From Leifsonia sp. Leaf336 (GTDB lineage Bacteria > Actinomycetota > Actinomycetes > Actinomycetales > Microbacteriaceae): a stretch of 64,000 nt of DNA. Shown one piece after another: positions 43,852 to 52,040 of this stretch; positions within the stretch are counted from its first letter, which is position 1, and every line of letters begins with the position of its first letter. The position numbers and the translations under genes were made by a program. The stretch covers positions 62,001 to 126,000 of the forward strand of contig NZ_LMOZ01000001.1 in assembly GCF_001423695.1 (NCBI RefSeq), read 5' to 3'. The notes under the pieces are model-generated. The model had not been told where the DNA came from. It ran no database searches and saw nothing but the letters and a program-made list of their open reading frames with translations.

Positions 43852-44433
43852 ATGCCGCACTCCCCCTCCCTGACACCTCTCGCCGTCGCAGCGCTCGCGC
43901 TGCTCGCCGAGGGGCCGACGCACCCGTACGAGATGTATCAGACGCTCGTGATGCGCTCGGAGGACCGGCTCGTCAAGGTGCGCCCGGGATCGCTGTACCA
44001 CACGGTCGACCGGCTGGCCCGCCAGGGCCTGGTCCGGTCGACCGGCACCGAGCGCGAGGGCAACCGCCCGGAGCGCACCACCTACGAGATCACGGAGGAG
44101 GGCACCCTGGCGCTGGGCGAACGCGTCGCGGACATCATCGCGACGCCGGTCAACGAGTTCCCGGAGTTCCCGCTCGGCCTCGGCGAGGCGCACAACCTCC
44201 CGCTCGAGACCGTGATCGACCTCCTGCGCAAGCGCGTCGGCCTGCTCCGTGCCGACATCGCGCTCCTCGACGACGGCATCCGCCGCGTCACGGCGAAGGA
44301 GCTGCCCGCCAAGTACTGGCTCGACGTGCGCTACCTGCGCACGATGGCGGAGGCCGACGCCTCCGCCCTCGAAGCCCTCATCGACGACCTCGACTCGGGA
44401 TCCATCTCCTGGGACGAGGAGAAGAAGCACTGA
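43852..44433 (+). CDS. PadR family transcriptional regulator
   Basis: A 193-residue PadR-type repressor. The winged helix (L-A-V-A-A-L-A-L-L-A-E-G-P-T-H-P-Y-E-M-Y-Q; P-G-S-L-Y-H-T-V-D-R-L-A-R-Q-G-L-V; T-T-Y-E-I-T-E-E-G) is followed by the Vir_act_alpha_C dimerisation helix. It starts an apparent operon with the MFS transporter 13 nt downstream, the classical drug-sensing arrangement. The ATG at 43852 follows GAGAG. Derepression of the pump by the pump's substrates is the expected role. Confidence 0.93.
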   Translation: MPHSPSLTPLAVAALALLAEGPTHPYEMYQTLVMRSEDRLVKVRPGSLYHTVDRLARQGLVRSTGTEREGNRPERTTYEITEEGTLALGERVADIIATPVNEFPEFPLGLGEAHNLPLETVIDLLRKRVGLLRADIALLDDGIRRVTAKELPAKYWLDVRYLRTMAEADASALEALIDDLDSGSISWDEEKKH

Positions 44434-44446
44434 GAGAAAGAATCAC

Positions 44447-46132
44447 ATGGAACGCCAACTGAAGCCGTGGCCCGCCCTCTGGGCGCTCGTCATCGGGTTC
44501 TTCATGATCCTGATCGACACGACCATCGTGTCGGTCGCCAACCCGTCGATCATGAAGGGCCTCGACCTCGGGACGGACTACAACGCGGTCATCTGGGTCA
44601 CCAGCGCCTACCTGCTCGCGTACGCCGTCCCGCTGCTGATCACCGGTCGCCTCGGCGACCGCTTCGGCCCCAAGAACATCTACCTCATCGGGCTCGTGAT
44701 CTTCACCCTGGCCTCCGCGTGGTGCGGGTTCTCCGGAGCGCTGCCGGGAGGCGGCATCGGGATGCTGATCGCCGCCCGCGTCGTGCAGGGTCTCGGCGCC
44801 GCGCTGATGACCCCGCAGACGATGGCCGTCATCACCCGCATCTTCCCGCCGGACCGTCGTGGTGCCGCCATGGGCCTCTGGGGCGCCGTCGCCGGCGTCG
44901 CGACCCTGATCGGCCCGCTGCTCGGCGGTGTCCTCGTCGACACGCTCGGCTGGGAGTGGATCTTCTTCATCAACGTGCCGGTCGGAATCGTCGCCTTCAT
45001 CCTCGCGATGCGCCTCGTGCCCAAGCTGCCGACGCACACGCACGCCTTCGACATCCTCGGCGTGCTGCTCTCGGGCGTCGGCATGTTCCTGCTGGTCTTC
45101 GGCATTCAGGAGGGCGGCACTTACAACTGGGGGACCATCGGCGACGGCCCGTTCAGCGTGTGGGGTCTGATCATCGCCGGCATCGTCGTCCTGATCGCGT
45201 TCGTCGTCTGGCAGGCGCTCAACAAGAAGGAGCCGCTGCTTCCGCTCCCGCTGTTCAAAGACCGCAACTTCTCGCTCAGCAACGGCGCGATCACCACGGT
45301 CGGCTTCGCGGTGACCTGTATGGCGCTGCCGCTGGTGTTCTACTTCCAGACCGTCCGCGGCCTCACCCCGACCGAGTCGGCGCTGATGCTCGCCCCGACT
45401 GCGGTGCTCTCCGGCGTGCTCGCCCCGGTGATGGGCCGGCTGATCGACAAGATCAACCCGAAGTGGGTCGCGACCCCGGGCCTCGTGCTCTTCTCGCTGT
45501 CGCTGTTCCTCTACTCGCGGATGCTCACGCCGGATGTCAGCATCTGGTGGCTGCTCGTCCCGAGCGCCCTGCTCGGCATCGCGATGTCCGGTGTCTGGGG
45601 TCCGATCTCCGCGACCACGACCCGCAACCTTCCGATGGACCAGGCGGGTGCGGGGTCGGGCGTCTTCAACACCACACGCCAGATCGGTGCGGTGCTCGGC
45701 AGCGCCTCCATCTCGGCGCTCATCACGAGTCGTCTCGCCGCCGACCTGCCGAAGGCGCCGGGCGGCGCGGCTCCGGCCACCACCACCGGCACCGAGCTGC
45801 CGACCTTCCTGCACGCCGGGTTCACCCAGGCGATGTCGGAGGCCCTGCTGCTGCCGGCGGCCGTCGCCTTCCTCGGCGCCCTCATCGTCATCTGGTGGGA
45901 GAAGCCCCGTCCGCCCGCGTGGGGACCGCGCGCCGTGGCCCCTGCGGGAGCACAGGCCGAGGCGACGCTGGGCTCCGCGGAGCCCGCGGCGGCCGGAGCC
46001 GCGCACGGCGCTCACGCCGCCGCGGCACCGATCGACGCGGTGCAGCACGGCGCGCACGCGGCCGAACCGGCCGAAGCGCTTCGCGACGGCGACGAGCACC
46101 ACGGCATCCACGCCGCGCCGGCCACCGACTGA
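44447..46132 (+). CDS. MFS drug efflux transporter, DHA2 (14-TMS) type
   Basis: A 561-residue proton-driven exporter of the DHA2/EmrB-QacA family: 14 hydrophobic segments, motif A in G-R-L-G-D-R-F-G-P-K and motif C in G-A-V-A-G-V-A-T-L-I-G-P-L-L-G-G. After the last helix (about residue 490) there is a 65-residue Ala/His-rich tail with repeated H-G-A-H-A-A and an E-H-H-G-I-H stretch, which could bind metal. ATG at 44447, 13 nt after padR, preceded by AGAGAAAG. Controlled by the adjacent PadR. Confidence 0.95.
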   Translation: MERQLKPWPALWALVIGFFMILIDTTIVSVANPSIMKGLDLGTDYNAVIWVTSAYLLAYAVPLLITGRLGDRFGPKNIYLIGLVIFTLASAWCGFSGALPGGGIGMLIAARVVQGLGAALMTPQTMAVITRIFPPDRRGAAMGLWGAVAGVATLIGPLLGGVLVDTLGWEWIFFINVPVGIVAFILAMRLVPKLPTHTHAFDILGVLLSGVGMFLLVFGIQEGGTYNWGTIGDGPFSVWGLIIAGIVVLIAFVVWQALNKKEPLLPLPLFKDRNFSLSNGAITTVGFAVTCMALPLVFYFQTVRGLTPTESALMLAPTAVLSGVLAPVMGRLIDKINPKWVATPGLVLFSLSLFLYSRMLTPDVSIWWLLVPSALLGIAMSGVWGPISATTTRNLPMDQAGAGSGVFNTTRQIGAVLGSASISALITSRLAADLPKAPGGAAPATTTGTELPTFLHAGFTQAMSEALLLPAAVAFLGALIVIWWEKPRPPAWGPRAVAPAGAQAEATLGSAEPAAAGAAHGAHAAAAPIDAVQHGAHAAEPAEALRDGDEHHGIHAAPATD

Positions 46133-46146
46133 CGAACGCCTGAACA

Positions 46147-46189
46147 AAGGGAGGACTCCCGAGCCGATCCGGCCCGGGAGTCCTCCCTT
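46147..46189. terminator. Bidirectional terminator
   Basis: Perfect 15-bp arms (46147-46161 and 46175-46189) with a 13-nt loop, between the converging MFS and VOC genes. The minus-strand exit is T-rich (TTTGTTCAGG), the plus-strand exit weaker (TTCGCTGCTTT). Confidence 0.85.
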
Positions 46190-46228
46190 CGCTGCTTTCC
46201 GGCGTCACGGCGCCGCGGATCTCCTCCG

Positions 46229-47122
46229 CTACGGCTCGGCGACCACCCGCACGGCGTTCGCCCACGGGTCGTCGAAGGCGACCGAGCGGCCGTCGTCGCG
46301 CGTCTGCACCCCGTAGTGCCGCATCCGCTCGGTCAGGGCGCCGATGTCGTCGGCCCCGGGGAGGCGCAGCTCCACCTCGCCGAGTCCGAGGGCGAGCCGT
46401 CGCGCGCCCGCACCTCGGCTGTTCCAGGTGTTCATCGCCATGTGGTGGTGGTAGCCGCCTGCGGAGACGAACAGTGCCGACGAGCCGACGGAGGCCGTGG
46501 CTTCGAATCCGAGCCGATCGACGTAGAAGGCGCGCGCAGTCGCGACGTCGCCCACCGAGAGATGCACGTGGCCGACGGTCGCGTCACCGAATCGCGGGTC
46601 GTCGCCGGGCGTGTCCGCAGCGGCCTCGGCCAGCGCGGCGCCACGGTCGGTGAGGTGCTCGCGGAGGAACGCGTTCGGGTCGAGGAAGAGCGTGTCCATC
46701 TCCACCTGACCGTGGGTCCAACTCCACTGGCTGCGGTCGCGGTCCCAGTACAGCTCGACGCCGTTGCCCTCCGGATCGGTGAAGTAGAAGGCCTGCGACA
46801 CCAGGTGGTCGGCGCTGCCGGTGAACGTGCCGGGCGCGCGTCGCGCGACGGAGTAGACCGCGGCGGCGAGGGCCTCCTGGCTGTCGAAGAGGATCGCCGT
46901 GTGGAACAGGCCGGCCTCGCCGGGTGAGGCGTGCTTCAGCTCCGGCGCATGCTCCAGGATGACGGACGGGGTCGCCCCTCGGCCCAGGATGACGCGTCCG
47001 CCCTCGGCGGCCAGCACGGCCAGCGTGACGGCGTCGCGGTAATAGGCGGTCATCGCATCGAGATCGGCGACGCGCAGCGTCACCGCTCCCATGGCGGAGT
47101 CGGCAGGCAGGAGTTCGGGCAT
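46229..47122 (-). CDS. VOC-family protein (CatE-like, two-module)
   Basis: A 297-residue protein with two vicinal-oxygen-chelate modules, as in ring-cleavage dioxygenases of the CatE/extradiol group. Metal residues are seen in L-F-H-T-A-I-L-F and G-N-G-V-E-L-Y-W-D in the first half and V-G-H-V-H-L-S-V in the second. Another possibility is a glyoxalase or resistance-type binding protein. Single minus-strand gene converging on the MFS gene. ATG at 47120-47122; no clear ribosome site. Confidence 0.85.
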   Translation of the reverse strand: MPELLPADSAMGAVTLRVADLDAMTAYYRDAVTLAVLAAEGGRVILGRGATPSVILEHAPELKHASPGEAGLFHTAILFDSQEALAAAVYSVARRAPGTFTGSADHLVSQAFYFTDPEGNGVELYWDRDRSQWSWTHGQVEMDTLFLDPNAFLREHLTDRGAALAEAAADTPGDDPRFGDATVGHVHLSVGDVATARAFYVDRLGFEATASVGSSALFVSAGGYHHHMAMNTWNSRGAGARRLALGLGEVELRLPGADDIGALTERMRHYGVQTRDDGRSVAFDDPWANAVRVVAEP

Positions 47123-47170
47123 GGGAGATTCAACAGCCGGGGGGCCGCAAGAATTTCGTCTCCCGTGCTT

Positions 47171-47887
47171 TCAGGTCTCGATCGCCCCACCGGTCTCGGC
47201 GAGGTAGCGGCGCAGCGTCAGCGTCGGGTCGGCGGATTGGAGCTCGCGGTAGCGGCGGAAGTCGAGCTGGTCGCGCAGGGAGGAACCGGCCCGCATCCGG
47301 TCGGCCTGGGCGCCTTCGACCGACTGGATGCGCTGCGCCTCCGCGAAGAGCTCGTCGTCGTGGCCGCCCGCGATGACGAGGATGCCGTCGTCGTCCCCTA
47401 CGATCCAGTCGCCCGGTGCCACGGCGACCCCGTCGAGGAACGCCCTGCGCATGGCCGTGCCGGCCGGAGGAACGCGCCGCGGCCCGAACGGATGCGCACC
47501 GAGGCTGAACAGCGGGAGGCCGATCTCGCGCAGCTGGGCGGTGTCGCGATGGAGCCCCCAGATGACCGCGCCGGCCATCCCGGCGCCGGCAGCCTCCAGC
47601 AGCATGAGGTCACCGACGCAGGCTTCGTCGCGGCGGCCTCCATTGTCGACCACGAGCACTGCCCCGGGCGGCGCGTCGTCGATCGTCTCGAGGAGGACGT
47701 CCACGCTGCCGAGGTGCGTGACCGGTGCGGCCGGTCCCTGGAAAGGGCGTCCGGGGAGGAGAGCGGTGAGGGTGACGGGTGCGACGGCGACCGGGATGCC
47801 GAGGCGCACCGCGGCGTCGGAGAGGGCGGCGGTCGCGACGGTAGTGGCCTCCGCGATCGAGGCAGGGAGCGCTGTGTTCGTATCCAT
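47171..47887 (-). CDS. RraA-like aldolase/demethylmenaquinone methyltransferase-like protein
   Basis: A 238-residue protein of the RraA fold. The active-site stretch reads G-D-L-M-L-L-E-A-A-G-A-G-M-A-G-A-V-I-W-G-L-H-R-D, matching the G-x-x-x-A...G-x-x-x-D-G-x-x-R-D pattern with W-G-L-H replacing the usual D-G-x-x before R-D. Family members are 4-hydroxy-4-methyl-2-oxoglutarate/oxaloacetate aldolases or RNase E inhibitors. Loss of the usual Asp makes the exact activity uncertain. Single gene on the minus strand upstream of purC. Confidence 0.8.
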   Translation of the reverse strand: MDTNTALPASIAEATTVATAALSDAAVRLGIPVAVAPVTLTALLPGRPFQGPAAPVTHLGSVDVLLETIDDAPPGAVLVVDNGGRRDEACVGDLMLLEAAGAGMAGAVIWGLHRDTAQLREIGLPLFSLGAHPFGPRRVPPAGTAMRRAFLDGVAVAPGDWIVGDDDGILVIAGGHDDELFAEAQRIQSVEGAQADRMRAGSSLRDQLDFRRYRELQSADPTLTLRRYLAETGGAIET

Positions 47888-47940
47888 GGCGCGACGCTAC
47901 CGCCGTCCGCATGCGCGCGGGGGAATGCGCCTCCTGACGC

Positions 47941-48843
47941 CTACTCCCCGGTCAGCCGCCGCAGCAGCTCACGGTAGCGGTCGGCGGTGCGGGCCACGAT
48001 CTCGTCGGGGAGGTGCGGAGGCGTACCGGTCTTGTCCCAGTTGGCGGCCAGCCAGTCCCGCACGATCTGCTTGTCGAAGCTCGCCATCCGCTCGCGGGCC
48101 GTTGAGGCGGTCGCGAACACCCGGGCGTCCCAGTACCGGCTGGAGTCGCTGGTCAGCACCTCGTCGGCGAGGGTGATCTCGCCCGTCGTCCGGTCGGCGC
48201 CGAACTCGAACTTCGTGTCGGCGATGATCACGCCGCGGTCCTCGGCGATCGCCGCACCTCGCGCGTACACCTCGAGCGAGAGCCGGCGCAGCTCCTCGGC
48301 GATCTGCGGGCCGACCAGCTCCACGGTGCGCTCGAAACTGATGTTCTCGTCGTGCTCGCCGAGCGGAGCCTTCCACGCGGGAGTGTAGATCGGCTCGGGG
48401 AGGCGGTCGCCGTCGGTGAGACCGGAGGGCAGGGGCACGCCGCAGACGCTCTGGGACTGCTGGTACTCGGCCCAGCCGCTGCCGGTCAGATAGCCGCGCA
48501 CGACGCACTCGATCGGGAACATGTCCAGAGGCTTCACGAGCATCGCGCGGCCCGACACGTCGGCCGGGATCCGCTCGACGACCCGGTCGCCGTCGAGGCG
48601 GTGGTCGGGGATCAGATGGTTGGGGACGCCGTGCAGCCGGTCGAACCACCATAGGCTCAGGGTGGTGAGCAGCTCGCCCTTGCCGGGGATTCCCGGCTCG
48701 AGCACGTGGTCGAACGCACTCACGCGGTCGGAGGCCACGACGAGCACGGCGTCGGTGTCCTCCAGCCCGTCCGCGCCCTCCGGCACGTACAGGTCGCGGA
48801 CCTTCCCGGAGTAGACGTGCTTCCAGCCTGCCAGTTCGCTCAC
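47941..48843 (-). CDS. purC: SAICAR synthetase
   Basis: A 300-residue phosphoribosylaminoimidazole-succinocarboxamide synthase joining CAIR and aspartate with ATP. Landmarks: Y-S-G-K-V-R-D-L-Y near the N-terminus, A-S-D-R-V-S-A-F-D, V-V-R-G-Y-L-T-G-S-G-W, P-E-P-I-Y-T-P and D-T-K-F-E-F-G. The GTG at 48841-48843 is preceded 6 nt upstream by TACGAT (48855-48850), fitting a leaderless start. Same strand as the upstream SDR, 26 nt away. Confidence 0.98.
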   Translation of the reverse strand: MSELAGWKHVYSGKVRDLYVPEGADGLEDTDAVLVVASDRVSAFDHVLEPGIPGKGELLTTLSLWWFDRLHGVPNHLIPDHRLDGDRVVERIPADVSGRAMLVKPLDMFPIECVVRGYLTGSGWAEYQQSQSVCGVPLPSGLTDGDRLPEPIYTPAWKAPLGEHDENISFERTVELVGPQIAEELRRLSLEVYARGAAIAEDRGVIIADTKFEFGADRTTGEITLADEVLTSDSSRYWDARVFATASTARERMASFDKQIVRDWLAANWDKTGTPPHLPDEIVARTADRYRELLRRLTGE

Positions 48844-48869
48844 CCGTCCATCGTAGAGGCGACGGCCGG

Positions 48870-49628
48870 TCAGATCGTGCGGCCGCCGTCCACCGCGAGC
48901 ACGGTCCCGGTCACGTAGGAGGCCGCGGGAGACGCGAGCCAGGCCACGGCCGCCGCGACCTCCGCCGGCGACCCCATGCGCCCCAGCGGCACGTAGCCGC
49001 CGACCCGCTCGCGCACAGCCGGGTCCTGCTTCATGATCGGGCCGGACTCGATCGGACCCGGCGCCACGGCGTTCACGCGGATGCCCGCGCGGGCCTCGTC
49101 GAGTGCGGTCGTGCGCGTGAGCCCGACGATCGCGTGCTTGGCCGCCGTGTACGCGGCCATGCCCGGGGCGCCGCTCACACCGGCGGTCGACGAGACGTTG
49201 ACGATCGCCCGAGGCCCGGCGGTAGCGCGCATGGCCCGCACCTCCTCGCGCATCGCGACCGCCACACTGCGGAACGTGACCGACACGACCGAGTCGAACT
49301 CGTTGAGGGGCATGTCCGCGAGCGGAATCGGTCGGTGGCCGCGGCCCACGTTGTTGACCGCGACGGCGAGATCGCCGAGGGAGGCCGCCTCCGCGACCGC
49401 GGACGCCAGCGCGGCGTCGTCGGTGGCGTCGACCGCGATGGTGCGCGGGCAATCGAGCGCGGCGTCCACAAGTTCGCTCCGGAGTCGCGCCAGTGCCTGC
49501 ACGTCGCGGGCGCACGGCACGACCGCCAGCCCCTCCTCGCCGAGCGCGTGGCAGATCGCGTTGCCGATCCGGCCGTCGGCGCCGAGGACGAGGGCGATCC
49601 GGGTGTCGGCGGGAAGCGCGTCGGTCAC
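48870..49628 (-). CDS. Short-chain dehydrogenase/reductase (FabG-like)
   Basis: A 252-residue classical SDR: cofactor loop L-G-A-D-G-R-I-G (an unusual GxDGRIG in place of TGxxxGIG), N-N-V-G for the structural Asn, catalytic S-S and Y-T-A-A-K, and the C-terminal L-A-S-P-A-A-S-Y-V-T-G-T-V-L-A-V-D-G-G. The GTG at 49626-49628 overlaps the stop of the membrane-protein gene (GTGA), so both are translated together under the MarR-flanked promoter. Substrate unknown. Confidence 0.88.
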   Translation of the reverse strand: MTDALPADTRIALVLGADGRIGNAICHALGEEGLAVVPCARDVQALARLRSELVDAALDCPRTIAVDATDDAALASAVAEAASLGDLAVAVNNVGRGHRPIPLADMPLNEFDSVVSVTFRSVAVAMREEVRAMRATAGPRAIVNVSSTAGVSGAPGMAAYTAAKHAIVGLTRTTALDEARAGIRVNAVAPGPIESGPIMKQDPAVRERVGGYVPLGRMGSPAEVAAAVAWLASPAASYVTGTVLAVDGGRTI

Positions 49629-50368
49629 GATCGCACCTCCGTCTGAGCGCCGCGCGCGCCGCCTCCGCCGCGGGCATCGCGCACCTCGCGCCGGTCGAGT
49701 GGCAGGAGGAAACCGGCGGCGATCAACCAGGCCATCCCCACGAATCGTCCGACCGGCAGGAGGAACTGCAGGGGCTCGACGGCGAGCGACAGGAACGAGA
49801 GCTCGGAAAGTGCTGCGACGACCAGCCCGACCCAGGCCAGCCACCGGGGGAGGAGGCCGAGGATGAGCCCCGGCACCGCCATCCCCGCGATCAGCAACCC
49901 CAGGCCGACGACGTAGCCGACGCCGCCCGCGGCGAAAGCGAGGAAGGAGAACGCGAGGGCGAGGTGCGGGTCGGCGGTCAGTTCGGGCCGGCTGAGCAGG
50001 TAGCTGCCGAGCGCCGACACCATGAGCATGATGGAGGCGGTCAGCCCTCCGGCGAAGCCGATCGCGGGGCCAGGAACGCGCACGCCCAGTCGTTGCAGGC
50101 GAGCGAACGCGGTCGCGGCGTAGATGCCGAGCGGGACGGCCGAGCCGAACTGCAGCATCGCGCCGACACGGATCGCGGCCCAGTCGGCGTGCGCGTGGGC
50201 GGCGACGGCATCGGCGCCGGCGAACGGCGAGAGGAAGGCGCCGGTGCCCGAGAGCAGCACGCCGACGAGCAGCGCGAGCAGGAACAGCCCCGCGTGCACG
50301 ATCGCGAGAATGCCGAGCGGAGGCCCGCCCGAGCCGCGACGACGGGAGGTCGGCTGAATATCGTTCAT
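49625..50368 (-). CDS. Polytopic membrane protein of unknown function
   Basis: A 247-residue protein with about seven hydrophobic segments from residue 18 to 225 and short charged ends; an alternating Gly/Ala/Leu composition and no recognisable catalytic motif. It resembles DUF4386-like small membrane proteins only in general shape, so I leave it unnamed. It is divergent from a MarR regulator with operator-like repeats between them and overlaps the following SDR by 4 nt, which suggests a MarR-controlled two-gene unit. Confidence 0.7.
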   Translation of the reverse strand: MNDIQPTSRRRGSGGPPLGILAIVHAGLFLLALLVGVLLSGTGAFLSPFAGADAVAAHAHADWAAIRVGAMLQFGSAVPLGIYAATAFARLQRLGVRVPGPAIGFAGGLTASIMLMVSALGSYLLSRPELTADPHLALAFSFLAFAAGGVGYVVGLGLLIAGMAVPGLILGLLPRWLAWVGLVVAALSELSFLSLAVEPLQFLLPVGRFVGMAWLIAAGFLLPLDRREVRDARGGGGARGAQTEVRS

Positions 50369-50373
50369 GTCGA

Positions 50374-50399
50374 TAATCGTTACATAGTGTAATCGTTAC
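50374..50399. promoter_or_regulatory. Direct repeats in a MarR-flanked divergent promoter
   Basis: TAATCGTTAC occurs at 50374-50383 and 50390-50399, 16 bp apart; GTTACATAGTGTAATC between them is also nearly palindromic. The region lies between divergent starts at 50368 and 50422 and overlaps the -35 areas of both. TATTCT (50410-50415) ends 6 nt before the marR GTG. Confidence 0.65.
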
Positions 50400-50421
50400 G
50401 CGCAAGCGCTATTCTGGATCC

Positions 50422-50946
50422 GTGACGAACGCTCCCCTCACCGACCCCGCCGCCGAACCCGGTCCAGACGGCGTCCCGTCGGCCCGGCCCCGCCGCGGAG
50501 CGCCCCCGCGCACCGCGTTCCTGCTCGCCCAGCTCGGAGCCGACGCGGCCGACCGCTTCGCCGACCGGGTCGCCGAACTCGGTCTGACGCCTCGGGAGGC
50601 CGGCGCCATCCGCGTCCTCGGCCGCCGCCAGGGCCTCAGCCAGCGCGAGCTCGCCGAGCTGCTGGGAACCGTGCCGAGCCGCCTCGTCGCACTCGTCGAC
50701 GAACTCGAGACCAAGGGCTACGTGGTCCGCGAGCGCAGTGAGGGGGATCGCCGCAACAACGTCCTCACGCTCGCGCCCGGCGGCGAACGCATGCTGGCGC
50801 AGTTGCGGGAGGTCGCGCAGACCCATCAGCGCGACGTGCTCGCTCCGCTCGACCCAGGCGAGCAGCAGGCACTCGCTGCGCTCCTGGCCAAGCTCGCCGC
50901 GGCCTCCGATCTCACCCCCGACGGACACCCCGGCTACCGCCGCTGA
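50422..50946 (+). CDS. MarR family transcriptional regulator
   Basis: A 174-residue MarR protein with a 30-residue Pro/Arg-rich N-terminal extension. The winged helix reads L-T-P-R-E-A-G-A-I-R-V-L, S-Q-R-E-L-A-E-L-L-G-T-V-P-S-R-L-V-A-L-V-D-E-L and a wing R-S-E-G-D-R-R-N-N-V-L-T-L. The GTG start at 50422 is immediately downstream of a -10-like TATTCT with no ribosome site. The probable target is the divergent membrane protein/SDR unit. Transcription ends at a strong hairpin at 50957-51008. Confidence 0.92.
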   Translation: MTNAPLTDPAAEPGPDGVPSARPRRGAPPRTAFLLAQLGADAADRFADRVAELGLTPREAGAIRVLGRRQGLSQRELAELLGTVPSRLVALVDELETKGYVVRERSEGDRRNNVLTLAPGGERMLAQLREVAQTHQRDVLAPLDPGEQQALAALLAKLAAASDLTPDGHPGYRR

Positions 50947-50956
50947 CGTCGAACGA

Positions 50957-51008
50957 TTCGTCCCGGCACGCCGCACGAGTGCGCTCGTGAACGGCGTGCC
51001 GGGACGAA
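50957..51008. terminator. Bidirectional terminator with extended hairpin
   Basis: Perfect 17-bp arms (50957-50973 and 50992-51008) enclose a second stem CACGAG-TGCG-CTCGTG, giving an almost continuous hairpin between the converging marR and SHOCT genes. There is no good T-tract on either strand. Confidence 0.75.
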
Positions 51009-51021
51009 GGGTTCGTCGGCC

Positions 51022-51378
51022 TCAGGCGAGCAGCTTGGCCTTGGCGGCCGAGAACTCCTCGTCCGACAGGATGCCCTGCGAGTGCAGCGTGCCCAGCTGC
51101 TGCAGCTTCGTCATCATGTCGTCCGCGGGCGCCGCCGCTGCCGCGGGGATCGCAGCTTGCTGCTGCGCGGCCTGCTGCTGTGCAGCCTGCTGCGCCATCG
51201 CCTGCATCTCCATCTGCTGCTGTTGCTGCTCGTACTGCTGTTGCTCGTACTGGTCCTGCGCCTTCGATTGCTGGTGGCGCTGGACGCTCCCGGAGACCGC
51301 CGTCGCGGTACCGGCCACGACCGCGGTGCGTGCGGCCATGCCGATGAGTCCCGGTCGTCCCATCCGTCGTAATGGCAT
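51022..51378 (-). CDS. SHOCT-domain protein
   Basis: A 118-residue protein. A short hydrophobic segment (about 12-30) is followed by a Gln-rich coiled stretch (Y-E-Q-Q-Q-Y-E-Q-Q-Q-Q-Q) and a C-terminal SHOCT domain, L-Q-Q-L-G-T-L-H-S-Q-G-I-L-S-D-E-E-F-S-A-A-K-A-K-L-L. SHOCT domains mediate oligomerisation and are often paired with stress or membrane proteins. It follows the DUF6325-like gene by 9 nt on the same strand, a pairing common in Actinobacteria. Function unknown. Confidence 0.88.
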   Translation of the reverse strand: MPLRRMGRPGLIGMAARTAVVAGTATAVSGSVQRHQQSKAQDQYEQQQYEQQQQQMEMQAMAQQAAQQQAAQQQAAIPAAAAAPADDMMTKLQQLGTLHSQGILSDEEFSAAKAKLLA

Positions 51379-51387
51379 GTCTGCTCC

Positions 51388-51861
51388 CTACTTCTCGACC
51401 GGCTGGATGTCCGGCTCTGAGTCCGATTCGATGAACGCCTCGAAGTCTTCGGCGATGGCGGCGTTGACCACCGGCGCCGGGATGCGTTCGCTGTGCACGA
51501 CCAGACCGCCCGCCTGGAAGAACTTGCTCGCCAGGTCCCTGGCCCACAGGTGCTCGATGATGAGGATCGCGCCGGTGGTCCCCGGCTCGACCAGCTCGGC
51601 GATCGAGTCGACGTCCTCGTCGCCGGCGAGCCCGCTCGCCTCGAGCGTGACTCCGGCCATGCCGATCTCGTCGCCGATCTCCTCCAGCTCGACGATGTCG
51701 ACGCTGCCGTCCTCATGGCGGGTGACGAACAGGAGGTCGAGCAGCCGCAGCGTGCCGCTCTCGACGAGGTCGAGGATCGCCTGAACCACCCCCGGCGACG
51801 GTCTGTCGTTGTCGAACTGGGCGACGATGAACTCCGCCGGACCGTACTCGAATTCAGCCAT
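51388..51861 (-). CDS. DUF6325-like acidic protein
   Basis: A 157-residue acidic, soluble protein with Y-G-P-A-E-F-I-V-A-Q-F, G-T-L-R-L-L-D-L-L-F-V-T-R-H-E-D-G-S-V-D-I-V-E-L and a C-terminal helical part, matching the general pattern of DUF6325/DUF1269-type proteins. Two alpha-beta halves are visible. No catalytic residues are evident. The ATG at 51859-51861 begins the conserved part. It is the first gene of a pair with the SHOCT protein; both may act in a membrane-stress response (inference). Confidence 0.75.
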   Translation of the reverse strand: MAEFEYGPAEFIVAQFDNDRPSPGVVQAILDLVESGTLRLLDLLFVTRHEDGSVDIVELEEIGDEIGMAGVTLEASGLAGDEDVDSIAELVEPGTTGAILIIEHLWARDLASKFFQAGGLVVHSERIPAPVVNAAIAEDFEAFIESDSEPDIQPVEK

Positions 51862-52040
51862 CTCGTGCCTCCGTCTGCGGGCCGGTCCCGCTTTCACGGC
51901 AGACGATACACACGCGTACTCGTCCCCGGCAATGACCGAATCCGCGTGGATTCCGAGGGCGAAATGTGCACGTTCACATCCTTAGACTGGGACGACGGAC
52001 ACGGCTGCCGACGGCGCGCCGACGCGAGGAGGGAACCCTG

